From Bemisia tabaci (Eukaryota; Arthropoda; Insecta; Hemiptera; Aleyrodidae): 64,000 nucleotides of DNA. Numbering within the stretch: position 1 is the stretch's first letter; each line of letters opens with the position of its first letter. The position numbers and the translations under genes are program-made. The notes under the pieces are model-generated. The model saw only the letters and a program-made list of their open reading frames with translations. It had not been told where the DNA came from and did no database searches. This document shows positions 53,780 through 64,000 of the stretch, piece by piece. The stretch covers positions 1-64,000 of the forward strand of contig NC_092794.1 in assembly GCF_918797505.1 (NCBI RefSeq). The letters run 5' to 3'.

Positions 53780-53952
53780 GGAAGATCAAAACACATAGAT
53801 GTAAAGTATCATTTTCTAGAGAACAGGTAGAAAAAGTGCTAATAAATGTGAAATATGTTCCAACAGGTGATCAGCTAGCCGATTTACTGACCAAACCGTT
53901 ATCCACCATAAAATTCAAGAAATTAAGACCAGAGCTGGGTCTTCAAAATTAG
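53780..53952 (+). pseudogene. second short Copia RNase H end (left arm)
   Basis: Repeats the last 55 codons of the preceding fragment (HRCKVSFSREQVEKVLINVK through KPLSTIKFKKLRPELGLQN). It is a local duplication of the Copia 3' end, absent from the paralogue at 28.77 kb. Confidence 0.85.
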
Positions 53953-54441
53953 TAAAATTAGAAATTAGCAAGTCAAAATTCAAGTGGACTCGTCAAAATA
54001 ACTGACGTATTCACCTGATAGAGCGTTGTAAAGTTTCCCTGGTCAGTTTCTTATATAATCGTTGTACCGCGAGGAATATATTCATGATATCCAGGGTGCA
54101 ATCCATTTGAGGACTGTGCTTTTGTCTCAGGGTCGTAGCCGTAGACTCATTTGAAGTAAAATTTAATGAATCTTCACCCTCGGTTATTTTACGAAAAAAT
54201 AAAAGGAAACGCGAGCATGACACTTGACACGCATATTTTGATCAGTTATCTTTCTAATATCCGATTGAAAGCTATCGAAGTTCAATTGTAATATAGAGGA
54301 GGATAAAGTCCAGGCCATTATCTGTATTAAAATCTGAATCAATAAAAAATTTTCGATATTTTCCGGACAGACCTCTTTTCAGTATCGTTTTGAGTAGAAA
54401 AGTTTCATTGCGGGTAGCCCGAACGGGAGTGGAAGATGAAC

Positions 54442-55143
54442 CGACTTATGTATGCAATTCCCAAAAGACTGGTAAAATCTTTCTGTGAATACATGTAACC
54501 CAACCGCAGCGGAAGTGTCTCTGGAGCTGAGTTTGAGATGGAGTAACAACGTGTCTGGAAAAGGAAGCGGACAAACCTGTTCAGCAACTCTTTTCGCATT
54601 CCTGGAATCTTAGTGGACGTTTTTGAAACGCGGATGTTTTTTAGACAAGGACGTTTTCCAAACGTGTTTGCGTTTTCTAAACGTGTTTGCGTTTTCTAAA
54701 CGTGTTTGCGTTTTCGAAACGTGTTTGCGTTTTCGAAACGTGTTTGCGTTTTCGAAACGTGTTTGCGTTTTCGAAACGTGTTTGCGTTTTCGAAACGTGT
54801 TTGCGTTTTCGAAACGTGTTTGCGTTTTCTAAACGTGTTTGCGTTTTCGAAACGTGTTTGCGTTTTCGAAACGTGTTTGCGTTTTCTAAACGTGTTTGCG
54901 TTTTCGAAACGTGTTTGCGTTTTCGAAACGTGTTTGCGTTTTCTAAACGTGTTTGCGTTTTCGAAACGTGTTTGCGTTTTCTAAGAGGCGGACGTTTTCA
55001 ATATGGATAATAACTGTGTAAAATTCATTTGTTCGTTTTTATTTAAAAAAAAATCAAACTATATTTCCTATAACTTACCCTACTATTGAAGTAAATCAAA
55101 TCTAAAAGAAAAATACAGTGTCCCAACTTAGGAATTTATTGTC
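54442..55143. repeat. 702-bp spacer of the inverted duplication
   Basis: 54460-54618 matches 25970-26127, a minisatellite follows, and 55020-55140 matches 28200-28310. The spacer and right arm are therefore colinear with the locus at 26-28.8 kb minus its R1-like insert. Confidence 0.85.
54655..54985. repeat. 19-bp minisatellite at the palindrome centre
   Basis: About 17 units of AAACGTGTTTGCGTTTTCG, alternating TTCTAAACG and TTCGAAACG junctions. Because 19 is not a multiple of 3 and no frame contains a stop, three overlapping long frames arise; they are not genes. Confidence 0.95.
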
Positions 55144-55632
55144 GTTCATCTTCCACTCCCGTTCGGGCTACCCGCAATGAAACTTTTCTACTCAAAACGA
55201 TACTGAAAAGAGGTCTGTCCGGAAAATATCGAAAATTTTTTATTGATTCAGATTTTAATACAGATAATGGCCTGGACTTTATCCTCCTCTATATTACAAT
55301 TGAACTTCGATAGCTTTCAATCGGATATTAGAAAGATAACTGATCAAAATATGCGTGTCAAGTGTCATGCTCGCGTTTCCTTTTATTTTTTCGTAAAATA
55401 ACCGAGGGTGAAGATTCATTAAATTTTACTTCAAATGAGTCTACGGCTACGACCCTGAGACAAAAGCACAGTCCTCAAATGGATTGCACCCTGGATATCA
55501 TGAATATATTCCTCGCGGTACAACGATTATATAAGAAACTGACCAGGGAAACTTTACAACGCTCTATCAGGTGAATACGTCAGTTATTTTGACGAGTCCA
55601 CTTGAATTTTGACTTGCTAATTTCTAATTTTA

Positions 55633-55805
55633 CTAATTTTGAAGACCCAGCTCTGGTCTTAATTTCTTGAATTTTATGGTGGATAACGGTTTGGTCAGTA
55701 AATCGGCTAGCTGATCACCTGTTGGAACATATTTCACATTTATTAGCACTTTTTCTACCTGTTCTCTAGAAAATGATACTTTTCATCTGTGTGTTTTGAT
55801 CTTCC
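55633..55805 (-). pseudogene. short Copia RNase H end (right arm)
   Basis: Mirror of 53780-53952. It differs by a few substitutions (for example TTTTCATCTGTG versus the complement of the left arm's TTTACATCTATG). Confidence 0.85.
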
Positions 55806-55974
55806 CTGCGACTTTTGTCTGTTTCCTTAGCTTACATTTCAACTCGATAGAGGAGAGCAAAGAAAACACTTAGAGAGCGCTGAAGTATATATTCAAAGGA
55901 GACTTATTTTGACGAGTCCACTTGGATTTTTTGACGAGTCCACTTGCATTTTGACTTGCTAATTTCTAATTTTG

Positions 55975-56636
55975 CTAATTTTGAAGATCCAGCCCTGGTC
56001 TTAATTTCTTGAATTTTATGGTGGATAACGGTTTGGTCAGTAAATCGGGTAGGTGATCACCTGTTGGAACATATTTCACATTTTTTAGCCCTTTTTCTAC
56101 CTGTTCTCTAGAAAAATGATACTTTACATGCATGTGTTTTGAACTTTTGTGACTACTTGGATTCTTTGCAATACTTATGCAACCGGTGTTGTCTTCATAA
56201 ATTAAAATGGGAGTTATTGCAGTCATATTAATACTACTCAGAAACGATTTCAATCAAAGAGCTTCCCTGACAGCTTCAAAAAGCGCCATATACTCTGATT
56301 CAGTGGATGAGGTAGCCACAGAGTTTTGCTTTTGGTATTCCAACAAATGGTACAGTTTTCAAATAATTGAAATAAGAAGCCTGTCGTGCTCTTTCTATCG
56401 TTTTCATCTGTTGCCCAATCAGAATCACAGTGACCACTCAAGATATCAGTAAATATTAGTTTCTTTGTATAGGTCAATTTCAAATTCCTTGAGCCTTATA
56501 GGTATCGTAACACCCTTTTCAAGTACTGCCACAAGATCTTAATGTTCTTGCTTGTATATTTGCATAAAATACTTATTGCAGCGCACAAATCAGCTGCCTT
56601 GTGCATATCATTATGTACACCATGCTGTGCAAGTAG
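55975..56636 (-). pseudogene. Copia RNase H fragment (right arm)
   Basis: Mirror of 52949-53610, with the same frameshifts and the same stop, so decay predates the inverted duplication. One difference changes NPSSHKR to NPSSHKS. Confidence 0.9.
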
Positions 56637-56654
56637 TCAGGACCTTTTATGAGT

Positions 56655-57168
56655 CTTTTTACAACTCGACACTTAACCTGCCGATTCGCGTTCAAAATGA
56701 GCATTTTTGATTTCTCATAGTCATCACACCATTCAATCTCGTTGCTTCTCGTATGAAAATTAAACTTCTTGGAAGCCTAGTGGAGTGAATCATAAGTCAC
56801 AAAATCCTCTAATTATCTCCACACCGCTCAACACGAGTTTATGGAACTCGACACTTTTCGTGGATTCGCGTCCAAAATGAGCACATTTCATTTCTAATAC
56901 TGATCATACCATTCAATCTCTCGGATTCTCATATGAAAATTAAACTTCTTGGAAGCTTAGTGGAGTGATTCATAGGTCATAAAATCCTCTAATTATCTCC
57001 ACAGCGCTCAACACGAGTTTATGGAACTCGACACTTTGCCTGGATTCGCGTCCAAAATGAGCATTTTTGATTTCTCATAGTCATCACACCATTCAATCTC
57101 TTGGCTTCTCGTATGAAAATCAAGCTTCTTGAAAGCCTAGTGGAGTGAATCATAAGTCATAAAATCCT
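56655..57168. repeat. 180-bp tandem repeat (right arm)
   Basis: Mirror of 52417-52930 with the same copy number and unit variants. Confidence 0.9.
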
Positions 57169-57711
57169 AAAGAAAGAAGAAAAAAATCATTCTCATGATT
57201 TTGGGGCTTCAAAACATGGTTTTTATCCATCTCTACATGGATCTTCGCATCACCCTTTTTATCTTTACTAGAGTTATGATCCGCTTCTGTGGTATCCTTT
57301 ATCTCAAGTTCTTTATGAAGTTCTGATTTTGACTCACAATCAAATGCATCAGTTCCCTCTTGAGTTCTCAGTTCTGATTTTGACGGGGACCGTAAAGCAA
57401 TGTACCTACTGGAGCTTTTTCAATACCGTTCTTCGCAACTGGGGGTTCCCGCAATGAAATTCAACATCTTTTAGGTTTGATAAATTTTTTGGAGGCTTCC
57501 GGTGGTCTCATTGCAATCATATTTGAAAAGTAGCGGATGTGTTGCCGTTAAAATTCGTCTAAGACGCACCGTTTCCGAGATACCGAGCAAAAACCATCGA
57601 TTATTGATATTTTACCTTTATTTCTATCGAAATCATCGACCATTAACATTCTCATGTGAAGTTGTGGTAAGTAATCGAAATCATCGAGTATTGTTACATT
57701 CCCATTTAAAA

Positions 57712-58190
57712 TGGACCACTAGATGAGGTGCGAATTTAAGCATTCTGATACGTGTTTCTTAACCAGAGCTTCACGGAGAACACGATTCACGCAACTAAAT
57801 TACTGAAACCAACTCCTAACGAAGATATTAACGTTTTCATTTCACATATTGGTTACGGGGAATTTGAACTGCTCAAAGCTCTACGACATTCAAATCGAGC
57901 ACTACAACGCTTTCAGCAAGCTTCTCAATCGAGCAACAAGTATTCATTTCCCATCATGTGCTGTTCAAACTGTAAACAATTTGCTATAGCTGATCCAAAG
58001 TGTCAAGATTTTTATATCGCAGAAACTATCGTGATAACGTTTAGCGTGTGATGTGAATCACGCGGAGCATTGCGAGCTTTCATGAGCGGGTAGTTTGAAT
58101 TTAAATCTCAAGAATCATATTTCGGTAATTTTCGGTGTGCGCATCATGGTTTACGTGAAATTTTGGTTAAGAAACTCGTCTGGTGGTCCA
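57712..58190. mobile_element. GGACCACTAG-family MITE (right arm)
   Basis: Begins TGGACCACTAGATGAGGTGC, GCATTCTGATACGTGTTTCT and ends AGAAACTCGTCTGGTGGTCCA. Mirror of 51395-51873. Confidence 0.75.
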
Positions 58191-59534
58191 TCACGGTAAA
58201 TATTCGCAATCATCAACTGATTAGATTTTTCCATTTGATGTTACGGTGAAGAATCGGAATAATTGACCATCGCTGTTTTCCTATTAAAAAAACTATGGTA
58301 ATGAATCGAAATAATTGAATATTGATGTATTCCTATTTGGACTGAGTTAAGCAGAAAGGAACCAACCCACATTTTGGAAAAAATTGAGTTATGAGTGATT
58401 TTGAACTCAACCACTGCTCTACTATCTATCGCCAAAAATTCAAAGTTTTTGTTGGAACAAATTTTGCAGAAATCGAACTTGAAGTTTATCTTTTACATTG
58501 AGTCTTATGCAGGAGTCAAACTTTAAACCTCTTTTTCTCGGTTCGATCCCGATGTGGCTTGGTTCCTTTCTGTTTAACTCCGTCCATTTAAAACTAGAGT
58601 ACCTTTATAGCGAGAGTATGGACAGATCGCTTTCATGGAGGGTTTTGGACCCAAAAGTGCAGCCGCACCCTTCTAACCAACTTCTAACGCCCAAAATTTC
58701 ACTGCCAGTCTGTAGATTCCAATTCTAACCAATATGGCTCAGAATGTGTATAAATGAGCGTTCTTCCACAGTAAATGAGTAAATTTATGCAAAAACTAAG
58801 TCAAATACGTGCTTGATAAACGATGGTTCGTAACAATTGTATTAGTAAATTGTTCTGTGTAATTGAAATTCATAGGTTGGTTGTATTTCTGGCCCTGACT
58901 TTATTCGCGGAGGCATCGGTGAAGGCCTGATGGATTCTCGGAGTTTCACATTTATCTATACTCTCACTAAATAGGTACTATATTTAAAACTATGGTAAAA
59001 TAATCGAGTGTGAAGTAATTTGGACCTGAATATCGATCTTTTACCCTACCTTAAATGTTAGATCGCGGGTTACGACACGTCCCTGAAAGCAATACGGTGG
59101 ATTCCAATAAGATAATTATTGATTGATTGATTTTGGGCTTCCTAACTCTTTTGGAGGCTTCCTGGTGCTCTCATTGAATTTATAATCGAAATGTAGCGGA
59201 TTGATCTCGTCAAAAATCGTCTAGGACGTACCGTTTTCGACATATTAAGCAAATACCATCGATTATTGATATGTTACGTTTCTATCTGTGGTATAGTATC
59301 GAAATCATCAACCATGGACATTCTCATATAAAGTTGTGGTAAATAATCGAAGTCATCGAGTGTACCGCTTACTCCATACAACTGAATAAGATTCATAAGA
59401 TTATCCTGCGATCCACGAACCAACAGATATTTCACGTTGAATATTGATCATCTCGTGACGCATCCATCGAGGACCGCAGCACGGAAACGGAGTTAAAGCA
59501 CTTCGTTGCTCCCTCACGACCGCTGGGTGAGAAC

Positions 59535-60155
59535 CCGCAATGAAATTTTAAGTTTTTCTGACACCCTTGATCCGTACAAGTGAATTAGAGTCCTCAGATG
59601 ATTCTGCGACCCATGAACCAACGGATATTTCACGTTGAACATTGATTTCGGGATGTATAGAGTGAGGACCCGTAGGGTTGTGCTGAAGTTTCCTAAACAT
59701 ACCGTTCGCGAGGGGGGCTGCCCGCAATTTTCAAGTTTTTTCTGAAACCCTTGATCCATACAAGTGAATTAGAGTCCTCAGATGATTCTGCGACCCATGA
59801 ACCAACGGATATTTCACGTTGAACATTGATTTCGGGATGTATAGAGTGAGGACCCGTAGGCTTGTGCTGAAGTTTCCTAAACATACCGCTCGCGAGGGGG
59901 GCTGCCCGCAATTTTCAAGTTTTTCTGACACCCTTGATCCATACAAGTGAATTAGAGTCCTCAGATGATTCTGCGACCCATGAACCAACGGATATTTCAC
60001 GTTGAACATTGATTTCGGGACGTATAGAGTGAGGACCCGTAGGCTTGTGCTGAAGTTTCCTAAACAATCCGGTTCGCGAGGGGGGCTGCCCGCAATTTTT
60101 AAGTTTTTTCTGATACCCTTGATCCGTAGAAACTAAGAGCCAGTTGTCACATCGT
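59535..60155. repeat. 184-bp tandem repeat (right arm)
   Basis: Mirror of 49430-50050, three full units. Confidence 0.9.
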
Positions 60156-61340
60156 TGTGCGATCCATGAACATACAACTATTTCACGATGAATTTTGAAC
60201 TCTGGACGGAGCGAGGACCGCAGTCTACGAAGGCCACGAAGAAAACCGCGTATACACATTAGATAGGTATGTGTCATAGACGTGTTTATGACATCAGACA
60301 TACAAACGGTGAAAAGTAAAACTCAAGAATCCATTTATTCAAACAAGCATAAAAACTCGTATATACATATAAGATACGCATGCGACTTAGGTAAAAGTTG
60401 GATTTTCTCGAAAACTAAAAGTCGTATCAAAATTCGGTCTGTACAGTTTTCCGATCTTCCATAGTGTAAAAGAATCGGATCGGAGGAGGGTAATTTTCCG
60501 AAAATTTTTTAATTTCCCGAATCAGACCCTACTCTCCAGTATCCGATACCAGACCCATACTGAAGGATATGGTGTATTGATCCCGAAAATTTTACAAGTC
60601 CGAAAATCCGAATATTTTACACAATCTGAAAACAATGTAAGGAACAGAACCGCGCATACACATAAGATAGGTATATATCATAGATGTGTTTTTACAATCG
60701 GACATACAACCTGTCAAGAGCGAAACACCAACCCATTTATTCGAGCAAGCGTAAAAAACTCGTATATACATATAAGATACGCATGCGACTTAGGTGAAAG
60801 TTGGATTTTCTCAAAAACTAAAAGTCGTCTCAAAATTCGGGTCGTACGGTTTTCCGATCTTCGATAGTGTAAAAGAATCGTGTCGGGTTGGGATGGATCG
60901 GAGGAGGGTAATTTTCCGAAAATATTTTCCAGCGTAGGACTTAGATAATGTTTTAATATCCCGAATCAGACCCTCCTCTCCAGTCACCGATACCAGTCCC
61001 ATCCTGGAGGCTATGTTCTAATGATTCCGAAAATTTTACAGGTTTTCGATCCATCAAACTGAAATTGCAATATACAATCCCAGTTGCTTATTCCAAAACA
61101 TAAGGTTCGGATACAAATCTCCAAGCGCACACTCGCCAGTCTTCGATACCAGACCCATACTGGAGGATATGGTCTATTGATCCCAAAAAATTTACAAGTC
61201 CGAAATCTGGGAAACGAAAAGTTGTATCAAAATTCGGTCAGTACAGTTTTTCCGATCTTCCATAGTGTAAAAGAATCGTATTGGTCCGGGACGGATCGGA
61301 GGATGGTAATTTTCCGAAATTTTTTTTTAATTTCCCGAAC

Positions 61341-61735
61341 CAGACCCTACTCTCCAGTATCCGATACCAGGTCCATACTGTAGGATATGGTCTTTCGAAA
61401 TCGAAAATTTTTACAAGTCCGAAATTCCAATTTCCGGAATCAGACCCTACTCTCCAGTATCCGATACCAGGTCCATACTGTAGGATATGGTCTTTCGAAA
61501 TCGAAAATTTTTACAAGTCCGAAATTCCAATTTCCGGAATCAGACCCTACACTCCAGTATCCGATACCAGGTCCATACTGTAGGATATGGTCTTTCGAAT
61601 TCGAAAATTTTTACAAGTCCGAAAATCCAATTACCGAATCAGACCCTATTCTCCAGTATCCGATACCAGGCCCATACTGTAAGATACGGTCTTTCGAAGC
61701 CGAAAATTTTACAAGTCCGAAATCTCGAAAACCAA
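61341..61735. repeat. 100-bp tandem repeat (right arm)
   Basis: CAGACCCTACTCTCCAGTAT at 61341 and 61441, a variant at 61541, and a fourth at 61640. The 200-codon frame at 61387-61989 reads through these units because 100 bp shifts frame each time without stops; it is not a gene. Confidence 0.9.
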
Positions 61736-62317
61736 AACTCGTATCGAAATTCGGTCAGTACAGTTTTCCGATCTTCGATAGCGTAAAAGAATCGCATCGG
61801 TCCGCGCCGGATCGGACGAGGGTGATTTTCCGAAAAATTTTCAATTTTCCCGAATCAGACCCTAATCTACAGTATCTGATACCGACACATATGGAAAGAT
61901 ACGGTCTCTCGAAACTGAAAAATTTTACAAGTCCGAAAATCCGAATTTTTTTGCACAATCTGGCAACACTGTACGGAAAAATCAACTAATTTCTTGCCCC
62001 ATCTGGCAACACTGTAAAATGCAATGTTGCAAAATTTCACCAATAAATAAATCATTTATTTATATGCACCACGCGGCAACGCTGCTGCGCCATCTTGAAA
62101 AATACACCATTGCATAACCCGCAAAATGAAGGGGCATTATTACACCATTGCATAACCCGCATATTGAAGGGGCAACATGCAATACTTTCTTTTTACAGCG
62201 TTGCCATATTGAACAATAATCCCTATACAACGCTGTAATTTAATTCATATTTTTCTGCACAATCGTGCAACGCTGTTGGATAATTTACTGTTCTAAGATT
62301 CCCATTTTCACCCTACT

Positions 62318-62842
62318 ATAATTTACCTGTGTTCGATGAAACTGAGTATAGTCAAGTAGACGCCGATATTACAATCGATTCTTCGTTAAGAATCATGAAA
62401 AGTAGATCAAATTAAGTTTTCATTTTGAAATTCACAGCATGGCGTGGCTTGGCTGGCTGGGTGGATTGAATTGAACAATGGTCCGGAGTTCCGAGTGCGA
62501 GTTGGACATCGAACAGTTGGACGAGGGACCATTCCGCGGTTCCGCCTTTTGCCTTTTTATCGAGGTTGCGTATGAAAATGAGTGAAAATCAGCCGCTATA
62601 ATGATTATAGAAAGCCAGTTTTTGTATATTAATTCTTTTGAAAACATTTGCCTGATAATTATTTAGATAATAAATACAACCCTGGAAGTATCGGCAAGGA
62701 ACGATTATTCCAGGAACTAGGAACGTCTTCACAACAGTTAGGTTATATTTATCTCTCTCCTTCCCTTCTCACAGTCTCACATCACCACATCACCTCAAGT
62801 AAGTAATTTAATGAATAATTTTTCACTTTCACACCTTTCACA
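62318..62842. other. right-arm-specific segment
   Basis: 526 bp with no counterpart in the left arm. It contains GGCGTGGCTTGGCTGGCTGG and CCGGAGTTCCGAGTGCG. A CT-rich stretch (TCTCTCTCCTTCCCTTCTCA) ends near CAAGTAAGTAA. No mobile-element termini recognised; a promoter or untranslated exon cannot be excluded. Confidence 0.5.
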
Positions 62843-63795
62843 AAAGAATCAAGGACAATTAAAGTTTTGTTGCACCCATTTCCTCTCTTGTACTACATTT
62901 GACCGGTGTCTAATTTTAAAGTACCTATCTGGAACTACTTCGGAAGCTTCTATAAGAATGAACCGCTCTACGTATCAGATGTTTCAACTGGTTTCAACTC
63001 AATGTATACTGGCAATCAGGTTATCCATCAACATTCAAAATTTAAAATTTTATTGACTGGTGGAATGTATTATATTCAGTGGCTCAGACCTGTAAGTTGT
63101 AAAATGTTCCGTTTTTAAATGTTTCTTGGCCCTCCCTCCATAAGGAAGGGTCTTGCTCTCATTTTAAATTCGTTCTGTTATCAAAAGGTGGTTGATATAT
63201 TGTTACGTAGTTTATTGTCTGTCTCCAAGGACGGCCATTAACCATAGGTAGATCAATTTGATGATCTGTCTCCCGCTTTGTATTTTTGCAGATCGACACT
63301 TCCAAGAGCTTGCCTTATCAGATGTACATTGCTGCTCAGTGCCATTTGCTCTATGCCTGTAGATGTTTCCTGTCATGTGTGGAAGGAACGTCGGGTAGAG
63401 AATCGATGGCTACCTTAATATCATCAATGATCGTAGTAAATCGTGAAATTATTTAAGCTGTGGATCTATGATGTCGCATCTTTTGAAAAATGCTTTCTCC
63501 TCTAAAACTAAACTGAAAAATCGTGTTGTGTCAGTGCTTTTCTGAGAGTGGTGTTCTGTATTGATCAGCTATTAAATCATGGTGCTAATTTTTCTCTTAC
63601 GTTAAAGAGTGCTTTAGATATTTTTACAATGCACTCATCGTGTTTTCAAAAGTTCCTTCGTACCTGCACCAGTTCTAATCGGAAATTTGGATTCATTGTC
63701 TTCAAGTGGATTTTTCTGACCCAGTGGATTACAGATTTGAGCGAGTTGGTGAGTGTTGTTTGTTCATTTTCTATTTTATTGAGTATGTCTGCATG
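62843..63795. repeat. diverged outer part of the right arm
   Basis: Pairs with 45856-46793 but with frequent substitutions and short indels; for example a 10-bp TTTCAACTGG-type duplication near 62985 is absent from the left copy. The inverse of the possible env-like decayed segment lies here. Confidence 0.8.
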
Positions 63796-64000
63796 ACAGA
63801 TGTCATCCATTATTACTTTGCATGATGCATATTTAGCTGAAAGATTCTCTTTACACATGCCTAGTGGAAGATACATGTGGGTTTGGAACTGCTAACATGC
63901 GAACTTTGAAAAACTACGCTGCTATGATATAGAAAATCCTACAAGTCCAAGAAGGTCTATGCGCTGATATCAATTACATACTGACATATACCCGTCAAAC
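63796..64000. other. sequence beyond the right arm
   Basis: The minus-strand frame that starts at 63876 (MYLPLGMCKENLSAKYASCK) continues into the arm's heptad region, so the decayed coding segment appears longer on this side than in the left arm. No other feature seen. Confidence 0.3.

Larger units (their letters stand above)
45856..54441. repeat. left arm of an 18-kb inverted duplication
   Basis: Reverse complement of 55144-63795. Paired positions sum to 109585 from 54441 back to about 47800, to 109584 from there to 47269, and to about 109636-109651 in the outer part. The inner 7173 bp (47269-54441) shows one length difference and a handful of substitutions. The outer 0.94 kb (45856-46793) has more substitutions and small indels. 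Bases 46794-47268 are unrelated to the other arm. Confidence 0.95.
55144..63795. repeat. right arm of the 18-kb inverted duplication
   Basis: Reverse complement of 45856-54441; 8652 bp. Its inner 7174 bp (55144-62317) is almost identical to the left arm. 62318-62842 is unique and 62843-63795 is the more diverged outer segment. Homology ends at GTCTGCATG (63787-63795). Confidence 0.95.

Noticed and set aside
54623..55010. Overlapping open frames of 69-107 codons rich in C, F, V and R
   Set aside because: All three frames are the same 19-bp minisatellite read in different phases; a stop-free repeat produces them automatically.
58535..58555. Another tRNA-like module around GGTTCGATCCC in the arms
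   Set aside because: Only a box B-like word is present; no box A lies at the right distance.
61387..61989. 200-codon frame in the right arm
   Set aside because: It reads through four 100-bp tandem units; the mirrored left-arm frame is broken by a one-base difference, and no domain is visible.

Overview
This is transposon-dominated eukaryotic nuclear DNA, most likely from an insect or other arthropod. The evidence is RTE, R1-like, Copia, mariner, BEL/Pao-like and Helitron/Helentron remnants, many foldback (MITE-like) elements, a CCTAA-rich stretch, low overall GC with a few GC-rich islands, and only one convincing host exon. The species cannot be fixed from sequence alone; a sternorrhynchan hemipteran would fit the style, but that is a guess. 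Almost every long open frame is either a decayed transposon gene or an artefact of tandem repeats, GA/CT-rich DNA or T-rich DNA.

Layout: 1-3.3 kb is GC-rich: two poly(A)-tailed, minus-strand repeat units of about 0.7 kb flank a 52-bp satellite with a 260-bp (5 x 52) higher-order period. 3.3-7.6 kb is a nest of hairpin MITEs, with one possible small host exon near 5.05 kb. 7.8-11.3 kb is a decayed RTE-type non-LTR retrotransposon whose endonuclease is split by a MITE. 11.9-17.2 kb and 21.7-22.5 kb hold Helentron-like remnants: a PIF1-type helicase pseudogene and two short relatives ending in a GGGGGC-GTA-GCCCCC hairpin plus CTAG. 19.5-20.9 kb is a three-armed foldback. 22.9-24.1, 33.4-36.5 and 37.9-39.1 kb are three foldback elements that share one design (inverted ends, arrays of palindromic minisatellites, and an internal tRNA-like pol III-type box A/box B cassette) although their minisatellites are unrelated. 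24.5-24.9 kb is a BEL/Pao-like LTR with primer binding site. 26.3-28.1 kb is a young, frame-intact but 5'-truncated R1-like retrotransposon inside a minisatellite. 39.9-44.6 kb is a run of near-perfect palindromes, three of them inserted into one long repeat.

The last third, 45.86-63.80 kb, is an inverted duplication with arms of about 8.6 kb around a 702-bp spacer. The inner 7.17 kb of the arms differs by 1 bp in length and only a few substitutions; the outer 0.95 kb is visibly more diverged; between them the arms carry unrelated 475- and 526-bp segments. A paralogous locus at 26-28.8 kb shows that the spacer plus right arm is the older arrangement, so the left arm is the duplicated side (or a misassembled haplotype). 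A probable first coding exon of a host membrane protein, tentatively a NIT-domain receptor guanylate cyclase, lies at 44.84-45.13 kb, just outside the left arm.

The most unusual signal is the repeated association of tRNA-like cassettes with foldback elements built from palindromic minisatellites. All statements rest on reading the sequence by eye; no alignments or database searches were run.
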